From an uncultured Clostridia bacterium (lineage in GTDB: Bacteria > Bacillota > Clostridia > Christensenellales > UBA1242), in assembly GCA_947366645.1 (NCBI GenBank), contig CANBAX010000010.1, positions 1 through 15,268 of the forward strand: a DNA stretch of 15,268 nt. Direction: 5' to 3'. The notes beneath the pieces are model-generated. The model saw nothing but the letters and a program-made list of their open reading frames with translations, searched no databases and was not told where the DNA came from. Positions 7,320 to 14,343 of the stretch are shown piece after piece. The first letter of the stretch is position 1. Every line of letters begins with the position of its first letter. The translations under genes and the position numbers were made by a program.

Positions 7320-7584
7320 AAATTACCTAGGAATAGCACAACAAGGCGGGTATGTGATATATGGTGGAGAAACACTTGAAAGCTACACAAAGAAAATTTA
7401 TCTAATACTATGTGACAAAACTGCGGGGAGAAATTCCTTAAAACTCGCAGAAAAATTAAAAACGAAATATAAAGTGTGTATGGTAGAAGATTTAAGCGAA
7501 CTATTAAATCAAATCAATACAAAAATAATAGGAATAAAAAATAAAAACTTAAGCGAAATCATAGAAAAATTGGTGGAAGAATAA
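7300..7584 (+). CDS. ylxQ: L7Ae/L30e-type ribosomal-like protein YlxQ
   Basis: The 94-aa product belongs to the small L7Ae-type RNA-binding proteins that sit between ylxR and infB in Firmicutes. Its precise role is not settled. Family signs are the opening YLGIAQQGGYVIYGGE, the ILCDKTAGRNSLKLAEK core and the IIGIKNKNLSEII C-terminal helix. I place the start at TTG 7300 because GAGGAGG at 7287-7293 lies 6 nt upstream, inside the end of ylxR. An alternative in-frame TTG at 7285 would bury that Shine-Dalgarno site. The overlap with ylxR suggests coupled translation. Confidence 0.87.
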   Translation: MDRNKIKNYLGIAQQGGYVIYGGETLESYTKKIYLILCDKTAGRNSLKLAEKLKTKYKVCMVEDLSELLNQINTKIIGIKNKNLSEIIEKLVEE

Positions 7585-7596
7585 AGGAGCAAAAAT

Positions 7597-10089
7597 TTGG
7601 CAAATCAAACATTAAACAACTTAAGGACAATACATGAATTGCAAAAAGATGGTGCAATACTCGAACTACTTCGCAATGTCAGAACAGCAAAAAGCGATTT
7701 AGAGAGTTTGACAAAAAGTTTGCAAACGCAGAAAAAGATAATTGAACAAAGGGCAATGGAGAAAAAAGAGGCTGAAAAAGTGGTAGAGGAGGTAAAACCA
7801 ATACCAGTAAAAATAGAAAAGCCAGAACCAAAGCCTGCATTTGTCGATGGACAAAAATCTTCACAAAATTATAGAAAGTTTGATAATAGCCAGCGTCCAC
7901 AACGCCCATATAATCCAAACTATAATGGGCAAAATAGAGGGGATTATAAACGCCCAACTGCTCCAAATAATAAACAATATAATGGAAATGGTAAACCACC
8001 ATTTAACCCAAATTTTAATAAACAAAAGAAATTAGGTTCAAACAATTTTGTTTCCACCAAGGTAAATAATTTCAAATCCTTTAATGACGCTCCAGAAATT
8101 GAAGTAAAGAATGATAGAAACTTCCAACAAAAAGCCAAATTTGCACAAAAGCACAATTCTTCATATGACGAAAAGAAGGTGGCAAATAGAAAACTCGGCG
8201 ATAATAGAAGAAATAATATTTTAATTGAAGATGAGGACGGAATACAAGAGATATCTTTCGGCTCAAGAAAAAGCATAAAGAAGAAAAAAGAAACAGTTAC
8301 AATAATCGCACCAGCAATTAAAAACGCAGTGCTTACTTCAAGAGAAATCACAGTAAAGGATTTCAGTGAAAAGATAGGAAAGCCAGTAGTAGAAATTGTT
8401 AAGAAATTAATGATGCTGGGAATTATGGCAACTATAAATAGTACCATAGATTATGAAACTGCAGAACTTGTTGCCAGTGACTTTGAAATAACGCTAGAAC
8501 TTAAACTTGATAAGAGCTTTGAACAAAAACTCATGGAATCTGCCAATGAAACTGATTTAGAGGAAAATCTAATTAAAAGACCACCAGTGGTTGCGGTTAT
8601 GGGTCATGTTGACCATGGTAAAACTTCCCTTCTAGATGCATTTAGAAAGACTAATGTAGTTGCAGGTGAGGCTGGTGGAATAACTCAAAGTATCGGTGCT
8701 TATCAAATAAGCTTTAATGGAGAAAAGATAACCTTCATCGATACTCCAGGACACGCAGCCTTCACAGCTATGCGTGCTAGAGGTGCAAAAGCAACAGATA
8801 TAGCTATCTTAGTTGTAGCTGCTGATGACGGAATAATGCCACAAACAGTGGAAGCTATAAATCATATAAAAGCAGCAAATGTGCCAATGATAGTAGCGAT
8901 AAATAAAATGGATAAACAGGAAGCAAATCCAGATAGAATCAAACAACAACTTGCCGAACATGATGTCCTTCCAGAAGAGTGGGGCGGAGATGCAGTAATT
9001 GTTCCAATTTCCGCAAAGACAGGCATGGGGCTTGATGAACTTAAGAAAATGATACTTCTTGTCAGTGAAATGCAGGAACTTAAAGCAAATCCAAATAAAA
9101 TGGCAACCGGTGTTGTAATAGAGGCGGAACTTGATAAGAATCGCGGGCCAGTAGCATCTATACTTGTTCAGAATGGTACATTGAAAGTAGGGGATTCCAT
9201 CATGTCAGGTATCACTTATGGAAAGGTAAGGGCAATGTTTACTGATGGTGGAAAAAACGTGAAGAGTGCGGGTCCATCTACACCAGTACAAATTTTAGGC
9301 TTCAATGAAGTGCCACTTTCTGGTGACCAGGTATATGCAGTAGATGAAAGCCTTTCAAAACAAGTAATACAAGAGCGTATAGATAAGATTAAAACCGAGC
9401 GCAGTCTTCATAACTCTGGCGTAACACTTGATAACTTTATGAATAAGGTTCATGAGGGCAGTTTGAAGAATCTCAATATAATTATTAAAGCAGACACAAT
9501 AGGCTCAGTTGAGGCTCTTAAAGGTGCTTTAATGGCAATACAAAATGAGGAAGCAAAGGTAAATGTAATTCATAGCGGTGCAGGAGCGGTAACAGAATCC
9601 GATGTTATCTTAGCAAACACTACAGGTGCAATTATCATCTGCTTTAATCAAAAACCTGTTCCAAAAGCGAAATCACTTGCAGAAAGCCAAAAAGTAGAAA
9701 TCAAACAATATAAAATTATCTATGAAGTAGTAGATGATATCACAAATGCCATTACTGGAATGCTCAGCGTTAAGTATGAAGAAAAATATATCGGAAATGC
9801 AGAAATAAGGGTAGTATTCAAACTATCAACAGCAGGAAAGGTTGCAGGCTGCTATGTTAAAGATGGTAAAGCTGCACGTGGTGCAGTGGCAAGAATTATG
9901 CGTGGCGATGAAGAAATAGGGGATAGCATAGTAGAATCCTTAAAGATAGTTAAAGATGAAAAAGCAGAAGTGGCAAAAGGATACGAATGCGGAATCAAAC
10001 TACGCGATAATATAGACTTTAAAGAGGACGATATTATTAATTTCTATGTTAAAGAAGTGGTAAGCCCACATAAAGTAAAAACCAATTAA
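7597..10089 (+). CDS. infB: Translation initiation factor IF-2
   Basis: IF-2 is the GTPase that places initiator fMet-tRNA on the 30S subunit and promotes subunit joining. The 830-aa protein has a long variable N-terminus. Residues about 82-160 are strikingly rich in Asn, Pro, Gln, Tyr and Lys. An IF2-N domain follows at about 250-300. The GTPase domain has G1 GHVDHGKT (336-343), G3 DTPGH (382-386), G4 NKMD (436-439) and G5 SAK (472-474). Beta-barrel and C-terminal initiator-tRNA-binding domains end the protein. The start is TTG at 7597, with AAAGGAG at 7583-7589. B. subtilis IF-2 is about 716 aa, so the extra length is in the N-terminal linker. It follows ylxQ by 12 nt. Confidence 0.97.
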   Translation: MANQTLNNLRTIHELQKDGAILELLRNVRTAKSDLESLTKSLQTQKKIIEQRAMEKKEAEKVVEEVKPIPVKIEKPEPKPAFVDGQKSSQNYRKFDNSQRPQRPYNPNYNGQNRGDYKRPTAPNNKQYNGNGKPPFNPNFNKQKKLGSNNFVSTKVNNFKSFNDAPEIEVKNDRNFQQKAKFAQKHNSSYDEKKVANRKLGDNRRNNILIEDEDGIQEISFGSRKSIKKKKETVTIIAPAIKNAVLTSREITVKDFSEKIGKPVVEIVKKLMMLGIMATINSTIDYETAELVASDFEITLELKLDKSFEQKLMESANETDLEENLIKRPPVVAVMGHVDHGKTSLLDAFRKTNVVAGEAGGITQSIGAYQISFNGEKITFIDTPGHAAFTAMRARGAKATDIAILVVAADDGIMPQTVEAINHIKAANVPMIVAINKMDKQEANPDRIKQQLAEHDVLPEEWGGDAVIVPISAKTGMGLDELKKMILLVSEMQELKANPNKMATGVVIEAELDKNRGPVASILVQNGTLKVGDSIMSGITYGKVRAMFTDGGKNVKSAGPSTPVQILGFNEVPLSGDQVYAVDESLSKQVIQERIDKIKTERSLHNSGVTLDNFMNKVHEGSLKNLNIIIKADTIGSVEALKGALMAIQNEEAKVNVIHSGAGAVTESDVILANTTGAIIICFNQKPVPKAKSLAESQKVEIKQYKIIYEVVDDITNAITGMLSVKYEEKYIGNAEIRVVFKLSTAGKVAGCYVKDGKAARGAVARIMRGDEEIGDSIVESLKIVKDEKAEVAKGYECGIKLRDNIDFKEDDIINFYVKEVVSPHKVKTN

Positions 10090-10164
10090 ATTTCAAGCTA
10101 GAAAACTATATTTTTGCCAAATCTTAAGATAGAGTAAAATTTATATATAAAAGGAGGTGGCATA

Positions 10165-10539
10165 ATGCCATCAAATAGAATAGAGCGAGCAAATAGCGAA
10201 TTACAACGATGCCTATCTGAGATATTACAAAATAAACTCAATGACCCAAGATTAACAGAAATGATGTACGTAAGTGAGGTCAATGTAACACCAGATTTTA
10301 AATATTGTAAAGTAAAAATCGGAATGGATACGAATAATAGGTCAACGATAGATACGTCTTTAAATATATTAAAAAAGTCATCTGGCTTTATCAAAAAGCA
10401 ACTTGCAGAAATGGTAAAAATGCCATATATACCAGAACTTATATTTGAATATGATAAAGGTATGGAAGCATCTATAAGGATAAATGAAATATTAAAAACC
10501 TTAAATATTCCTGAAAAACGAGGAGAAGATGATGAATAA
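10165..10539 (+). CDS. rbfA: Ribosome-binding factor A
   Basis: RbfA is a KH-like protein that binds the 30S subunit near the 5' helix of 16S rRNA and assists late maturation. The 124-aa product has the family pattern: RIERANSELQRCLSEILQNKLNDPRL, the core VTPDFKYCKVKIG, and the C-terminal PELIFEYDKGMEASIRINEIL. A strong AAGGAGGT at 10151-10158 precedes the ATG. The 75-nt gap after infB is one of the larger gaps in this unit and is A+T-rich, but no convincing promoter was found there. Its last 8 bases overlap the chosen start of the DHH-family gene. Confidence 0.94.
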   Translation: MPSNRIERANSELQRCLSEILQNKLNDPRLTEMMYVSEVNVTPDFKYCKVKIGMDTNNRSTIDTSLNILKKSSGFIKKQLAEMVKMPYIPELIFEYDKGMEASIRINEILKTLNIPEKRGEDDE

Positions 10540-11518
10540 ACTTTATAAAAAAATAAAGGACAAAATAAATGGGGCAAAAAGTATTGCTCTATTTTGTCAT
10601 ATAAGACCTGACTTTGATGCTTTGTCAAGTATGTACGCTTTGTATTATGGAATAAAAAAAGATAAAAAGGTACAAATGTACTCTAATAGAAAATTAAATA
10701 ATAAAGAGAAATTGCTGCTTGACGATTCGCTAATACAAATAGGAGGGTTTAACCCAGAAACTTATGACCTTCTTATAAGTGTTGATACTCCTAATGTAGA
10801 ACGCTTAGGAATATACGGCGAAGGGTTTAAACAACATAAAAATACTATTAAAATAGACCATCATCAACCTAGTGGGGAAGAGATTGGAGATATAAGCTAC
10901 ATAGATGTAAACTCATCATCTTGTTGCGAATTAGTATTTAACATTTTAAAAGCGATGAAATGTAAAATAACTCCACAGGTTGCAACAATTTTGTATACAG
11001 GACTTTTTACCGATACAAACAGCTTTACCAATTTAAATACAAATCCTAATTCCTTTCACGCAGCTTATGAACTAAGCCAAAAGGGTGCAGATATAGCAAA
11101 AGTAAGCGATATAATAAATCGTCAAAAACCACAGTCTGAAGTAAATATTACAAAAATATTTTATGAAAAGTATAAAAGAGTTGATAAAGAGATAGGCATT
11201 ATCACAATTACTATAAACGAACTAAAAAAAGCTAAAGCCGAAAAAATAGACTGCGATGGATTTAGTATGAAACTCGCTTCAATGAATGGAATAAATATCT
11301 CTTGCTCGATAATTGAAATGGAAGATAATAAATTTTATTGCTCAATGAGAAGTAGACTAGGCTATGCTGTCAATGGAATAGCGAAAGCCCTCGGCGGTGG
11401 AGGGCATCTAGGTGCAGCAGGTTGCGTTATTACTGCGAAATCAATTACAGAAGCTGAAAAAATTGTAATTAAAGAAATAAGAAAATATTTGAAAAGTAGG
11501 CAAGATGATGAAGAATGA
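10532..11518 (+). CDS. nrnA: DHH/DHHA1 family phosphoesterase (NrnA-like)
   Basis: NrnA-type enzymes degrade nanoRNAs, and some members cleave pAp or cyclic-dinucleotide products. The metal-binding motifs are intact: H23 to D29 (HIRPDFD, where Phe replaces the usual Gly), D85 (SVDTP), DHH at 109-111 and D161 (TGLFTDTNSF). The C-terminal DHHA1 domain shows GGGGHLGAAG at 288-297. The 328-aa length is typical. Two ATG codons stand in tandem at 10529 and 10532; AGGAG at 10521-10525 is better spaced for the second. Position between rbfA and truB matches the Firmicute order. Whether its substrate is nanoRNA, pAp or c-di-AMP-derived pApA cannot be told from sequence. Confidence 0.9.
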   Translation: MNKLYKKIKDKINGAKSIALFCHIRPDFDALSSMYALYYGIKKDKKVQMYSNRKLNNKEKLLLDDSLIQIGGFNPETYDLLISVDTPNVERLGIYGEGFKQHKNTIKIDHHQPSGEEIGDISYIDVNSSSCCELVFNILKAMKCKITPQVATILYTGLFTDTNSFTNLNTNPNSFHAAYELSQKGADIAKVSDIINRQKPQSEVNITKIFYEKYKRVDKEIGIITITINELKKAKAEKIDCDGFSMKLASMNGINISCSIIEMEDNKFYCSMRSRLGYAVNGIAKALGGGGHLGAAGCVITAKSITEAEKIVIKEIRKYLKSRQDDEE

Positions 11519-12362
11519 AATAAATGGAATAATCCTGCTTGATAAGCCCCGCGGCATAAGTTCAAACACGGCAGTAAATATAGTAAAAAAGTCGTTAAAT
11601 GCTGCTAAGGCTGGGCATTTAGGCACATTAGATGTAGAGGGGGAAGGACTGCTTCCTGTAACACTTGGAAAAGGCACTAAACTCTTTGACTATTTTTTAA
11701 GTAAAGATAAAGAATATATTGCTGATTTTAGATTTGGAATCACTACAGACACCTTAGATTTAGAAGGCAAAATCACTGCTCAAGATGATAAAACTATCTT
11801 GCTCGAAGATATTGAAAAGGTATTGCCTAATTTTATAGGGAAGTTCGCTCAAATGCCACCCGAATATTCAGCAAAAAAGATAAATGGCGAAAAGGCATAT
11901 AATCTTGCAAGAAAAGGGGAACGGGTAGAACTAAAACCAAAGGTTATAGAAATATATTCGCTTAAAGTTTTAAGTTGCCTTGATACTAATTCCTTTCGCT
12001 TTCAAATTCACTGCTCAAGTGGCACATACATACGCTCGCTTTGCAGAGATGTCGCATCTGCCTTGTCTACATACGGTGTTATGTCATACATACAACGCAC
12101 TAGATGCGGTATTTTCAACCTAAAAGATAGTTATTCAATTCAAGCAATAAAAAATGGGGATTATAAAATAATTCCACTTGATAGCGTATTTGATATGGAA
12201 GAAGTAAATTTTAATCAAAAGGAAACCGCACTTTTACTCAATGGTGTAATATTAAAAAAAGATATTAAAGACGGAGAATATAAGGCATATAATGAAAAAA
12301 CTTTTCTAGGAATAGTTGACGCTAAAGAAAATGAAATTAAATTTAAGCAAAGGTTGATATAA
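11505..12362 (+). CDS. truB: tRNA pseudouridine(55) synthase TruB
   Basis: TruB converts U55 in the T-loop of tRNAs to pseudouridine. The 285-aa product begins with GIILLDKPRGISSN. It carries the catalytic block GHLGTLDVEGEGLLPVTLG, with the nucleophilic Asp at residue 43; Leu stands where many homologues have Thr in GHTGTLD. Later motifs are KEYIADFRFG, PPEYSAKKINGEKAYNLAR, and the conserved SGTYIRSLCRDV. A short TruB C-terminal domain follows. The start overlaps nrnA by 14 nt, and a second in-frame ATG lies at 11508. The usual downstream partner ribF is not present. Confidence 0.95.
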   Translation: MMKNEINGIILLDKPRGISSNTAVNIVKKSLNAAKAGHLGTLDVEGEGLLPVTLGKGTKLFDYFLSKDKEYIADFRFGITTDTLDLEGKITAQDDKTILLEDIEKVLPNFIGKFAQMPPEYSAKKINGEKAYNLARKGERVELKPKVIEIYSLKVLSCLDTNSFRFQIHCSSGTYIRSLCRDVASALSTYGVMSYIQRTRCGIFNLKDSYSIQAIKNGDYKIIPLDSVFDMEEVNFNQKETALLLNGVILKKDIKDGEYKAYNEKTFLGIVDAKENEIKFKQRLI

Positions 12363-12371
12363 GGGGGAAAT

Positions 12372-13226
12372 ATGGTTACTCGTTTTGGTCCATCGGGCTG
12401 TGGAATAGAATTTGAAAATGAGGGTAAAAGTTCGATATTTGATGTTCCTGACTGGCTCAGTGCAAGAGGACTCAATGCTTTTGAGTATTCCTTTGGACAT
12501 GGCTATCGTATGAAAACAGACACAGCCGAAATGGTAGGTAAAAAGTTTAAAGAAAAGGATATTATGGTAAGCGTTCATGCTCCATATTATATAAACTTTG
12601 CAAATCCTGCCCCAGAGATGTATGCCAAAAGTGAAGGATATTTGCGTACCGGCATAAAATTTCTTAAAGCCTTTGGCTATGCTGACCACCTAGTTTTTCA
12701 TTCGGGTTCCTGCGGTGGAAAAGATAGAGAAGAAAGTATAAAACTAATTAGAAATAGGTTTATAGAATGTTTTTCAAAAATGGAAGAGGAGGGACTTTTA
12801 GAGGGTATATGGCTTTGTCCAGAAACTATGGGCAAGCCAGCACAAATAGGTACTTATAAAGAGGTTGTAGATTTGTGCTTAACAAACTCGCACCTAGTTC
12901 CAACCTTTGACTTTGGGCACATAAATGCTCTTACTCACGGTGGGCTGAAGGACAAAGAAGATTATAAAAGAGTTTTTGACTATGCTATAGAAAAACTAGG
13001 ATACGAACATATAAATAATTGTCATATACACTTTTCAAAAATTGAATATGGAGAAAAAGGGGAAATACGCCACTTAAATTTTGAAGATAATATTTATGGG
13101 CCAGATTACGAGCCTATGATAGATGTTATTAAGGAATATAAACTTACACCTCGTATTATAAGCGAATCAGCAGGAATGCAACCAAGAGATGCAAGTATTA
13201 TGAAAAAATATTATGATAATCACTAG
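12372..13226 (+). CDS. Endonuclease IV-like (Nfo family) TIM-barrel protein
   Basis: The protein belongs to the AP-endonuclease 2/endonuclease IV fold, zinc-dependent enzymes that nick DNA 5' of abasic sites. Eight of the nine zinc ligands of E. coli Nfo can be matched: H69 (VHAPY), H110, E151 (PETMGK), D180 and H183 (TFDFGH), H218 (HIHFSK), H234 and E265 (ISES). The ninth, Asp in the D-R-H motif, aligns with Ile232 in E-I-R-H, with Glu231 next to it. At 284 aa it has family length. It lies 9 nt after truB, with GGGGGA upstream of the ATG, and is probably cotranscribed. It could be a true abasic endonuclease or a divergent paralogue with a changed metal site. Confidence 0.85.
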   Translation: MVTRFGPSGCGIEFENEGKSSIFDVPDWLSARGLNAFEYSFGHGYRMKTDTAEMVGKKFKEKDIMVSVHAPYYINFANPAPEMYAKSEGYLRTGIKFLKAFGYADHLVFHSGSCGGKDREESIKLIRNRFIECFSKMEEEGLLEGIWLCPETMGKPAQIGTYKEVVDLCLTNSHLVPTFDFGHINALTHGGLKDKEDYKRVFDYAIEKLGYEHINNCHIHFSKIEYGEKGEIRHLNFEDNIYGPDYEPMIDVIKEYKLTPRIISESAGMQPRDASIMKKYYDNH

Positions 13227-13252
13227 ACAAACTAATGATTATATGATAGAAT
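13224..13252 (+). promoter_or_regulatory. Extended -10 sigma-A promoter for efp
   Basis: TAGACA at 13224-13229 and TAGAAT at 13247-13252 are separated by 17 bp, each one base from consensus. TG at 13244-13245 gives an extended -10. The -35 includes the stop codon of the preceding gene. The expected start is near 13259, and efp begins at 13283 after AAGGAG. Confidence 0.75.
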
Positions 13253-13282
13253 AGTAGCGATATTAAAATAAGGAGAAAAAAT

Positions 13283-13843
13283 ATGGTAACAGCAGGAGAT
13301 TTTAGAAAAGGAACAACCTTTGAAATGGATAATGCAGTATTTACAGTTGTTGATTTCCTTCATGTAAAACCAGGCAAGGGTTCACCTTTTGTAAGGGTTA
13401 AATATAAGAATGTAATGTCAGGTGCAGTAAAGGAAGACACTTTCAACCCAAATGATAAATTCCAAATCGCAGTAATTGAGAAGAAGGAAATGACTTACCT
13501 ATATAGTGATGGAGATATTTATTATTTCATGGACGCAGAAACATACGACCAAATCCCACTTAATCACGATTCAGTTGCAGAAGCCCTCAATTATGTTAAA
13601 GAGAACACAAATTGTACAATGTACTTCTATAAAGGAAATCCATTCTCAGTATACGCACCAACATTTGTTGAACTTGAAGTCGTAGACTGTGAGCCAGGAA
13701 TACAAGGAGATACATCTAAATCCACTACAAAACCAGCAAAACTTGAAACAGGATATGTTCTTCAAGTGCCACTATTTATCAACATAGGCGATAAAATCCG
13801 TGTCGACACTCGTGATGGCTCATATCTTGAAAGAGTAAAATAA
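13283..13843 (+). CDS. efp: Elongation factor P
   Basis: EF-P binds between the P and E sites and relieves ribosomes stalled at polyproline. The 186-aa product has the full three-domain family length. The N-terminal domain carries HVKPGKGSPFVR with Lys32 at the loop tip, the residue modified in Bacillus EF-P. The central OB domain includes YLYSDGDIYYFMD, and the C-terminal domain ends in the signature GDKIRVDTRDGSYLERV. No modification enzyme gene is seen beside it. It has its own promoter and terminator, so it is probably a single-gene unit. Its place just before spoIIIAA is common in Firmicutes. Confidence 0.97.
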   Translation: MVTAGDFRKGTTFEMDNAVFTVVDFLHVKPGKGSPFVRVKYKNVMSGAVKEDTFNPNDKFQIAVIEKKEMTYLYSDGDIYYFMDAETYDQIPLNHDSVAEALNYVKENTNCTMYFYKGNPFSVYAPTFVELEVVDCEPGIQGDTSKSTTKPAKLETGYVLQVPLFINIGDKIRVDTRDGSYLERVK

Positions 13844-13866
13844 AAAGCACACTCGTGCTTTTTTTT
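13842..13866 (+). terminator. Intrinsic terminator of efp
   Basis: AAAAAGCAC at 13842-13850 pairs with GTGCTTTTT from 13855 around the loop ACTC, and eight T run from 13859 to 13866. The stem starts inside the efp stop codon, so efp transcripts should end here and spoIIIAA should not depend on read-through. Confidence 0.88.
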
Positions 13867-13922
13867 ATTTAATCCTCTTCATCACTCTACATCAAGCAAA
13901 TTTTGTTCAACCTTCCTCTTAT

Positions 13923-14114
13923 TGTCTTTTCAACTACATTTCTGTCAATTCAACTATACTTATGTCATTTCGACCGAAATTTATAATTTCACCTTGTCAT
14001 TTCGACCGAAGCCGCAGGCGTAGCGGAGAAATCTTTTTCCACATTATTATCATTTCAACCAAAACATGATACACCTCTGTCATTTCGACTATACTTATGT
14101 CATTTCGACCGAAG
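13923..14114 (+). repeat. Degenerate direct repeats with a TGTCATTTCGAC core
   Basis: Seven copies or variants of TGTCATTTCGAC start at 13923, 13943, 13963, 13995, 14048, 14078 and 14098. Three of the steps are exactly 20 bp, and TGTCATTTCGACTATACTTA (14078) differs from the unit at 13943 at two positions. A 26-bp stretch is identical at 13953-13978 and 14088-14113. The core equals the left end of the palindromic elements in the same region, so the repeats look like decayed or half elements. Confidence 0.8.
13995..14034 (+). repeat. Short palindromic repeat element, copy A (40 bp)
   Basis: The element runs from TGTCATTTCGACCGAAGC to GTAGCGGAGAAATCT. ATTTC (13999-14003) pairs with GAAAT (14028-14032) and CCG with CGG, with a two-base versus one-base internal bulge, and GCC/GGC can form a small apical hairpin. 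It looks like a dispersed intergenic palindrome of the REP or MITE kind. Dispersal in this genome cannot be tested here. Confidence 0.72.
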
Positions 14115-14233
14115 CACAGGGCTCCCGCAAATGCAACAGCATTTGTGGGAAGAGGAGCAACCATGCGTCAGGCAAGCATTGCTTTTACAATGCGAGTATC
14201 AGCATGAGTTGTGACGACGTAGCGGAGAAATCT
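14098..14233 (+). repeat. Expanded palindromic repeat element, copy B (136 bp)
   Basis: The ends match copy A: 18 bp on the left and 16 bp on the right. About 100 bp of extra sequence lies between them. It holds two hairpins. One, at 14121-14158, has CCCGCAAATGC pairing with GCATTTGTGGG around AACA, with an outer GCT/AGC. The other, at 14162-14206, has GCATTG/CAATGC around CTTTTA inside CATGC/GCATG. With the end stem this gives a three-way junction. An 85-codon frame at 14066-14323 crosses it but is composed largely of repeat and has no family signal, so I do not call a gene. Confidence 0.72.
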
Positions 14234-14277
14234 ACATATAAATTTCCAAGTGGAGAATGTCCTAATATTCTTCGACA

Positions 14278-14306
14278 AAACTTGCAAGTAGGCAAGTTTC
14301 TTTTTT
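14278..14306 (+). terminator. Terminator-like hairpin upstream of spoIIIAA
   Basis: AAACTTGC at 14278-14285 pairs perfectly with GCAAGTTT at 14292-14299 around AAGTAG, followed by CTTTTTTG. It ends 37 nt before spoIIIAA. No coding gene lies between the efp terminator and this hairpin, so it may end a non-coding transcript, insulate spoIIIAA, or act as an attenuator if the spoIIIA promoter lies upstream. Confidence 0.75.
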
Positions 14307-14343
14307 GTTGTTTTCAAGCATAGTTTAAAAGAGAGGAGGTAGT

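Noticed and set aside
7944..8447. 167-codon open frame on the - strand
   Set aside because: It lies opposite the low-complexity and IF2-N part of infB, with no start signal or recognisable motif.
10114..10140. Possible promoter TTGCCA / TAAAAT before rbfA
   Set aside because: The spacer is only 15 bp and no alternative -10 fits, so the support is too weak to call.
10098..10628. 176-codon open frame on the - strand
   Set aside because: It covers rbfA in antisense and part of nrnA, both clear genes by motif. Its composition is that of a shadow frame.
13995..14233. CRISPR array
   Set aside because: The repeats are degenerate, unevenly spaced (20, 32, 53, 30 and 20 bp steps), and several are adjacent with no unique spacers. 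No cas gene is present.
14233..14250. Sigma-E -10-like CATATAAA upstream of spoIIIAA
   Set aside because: No matching -35 lies at the right distance, and the terminator-like hairpin would intervene before the gene.
14066..14323. 85-codon open frame on the + strand in the efp-spoIIIAA gap
   Set aside because: It runs through the repeat units, both hairpins and the terminator-like stem, has no good ribosome binding site and no family pattern. It is a by-product of repeat sequence.
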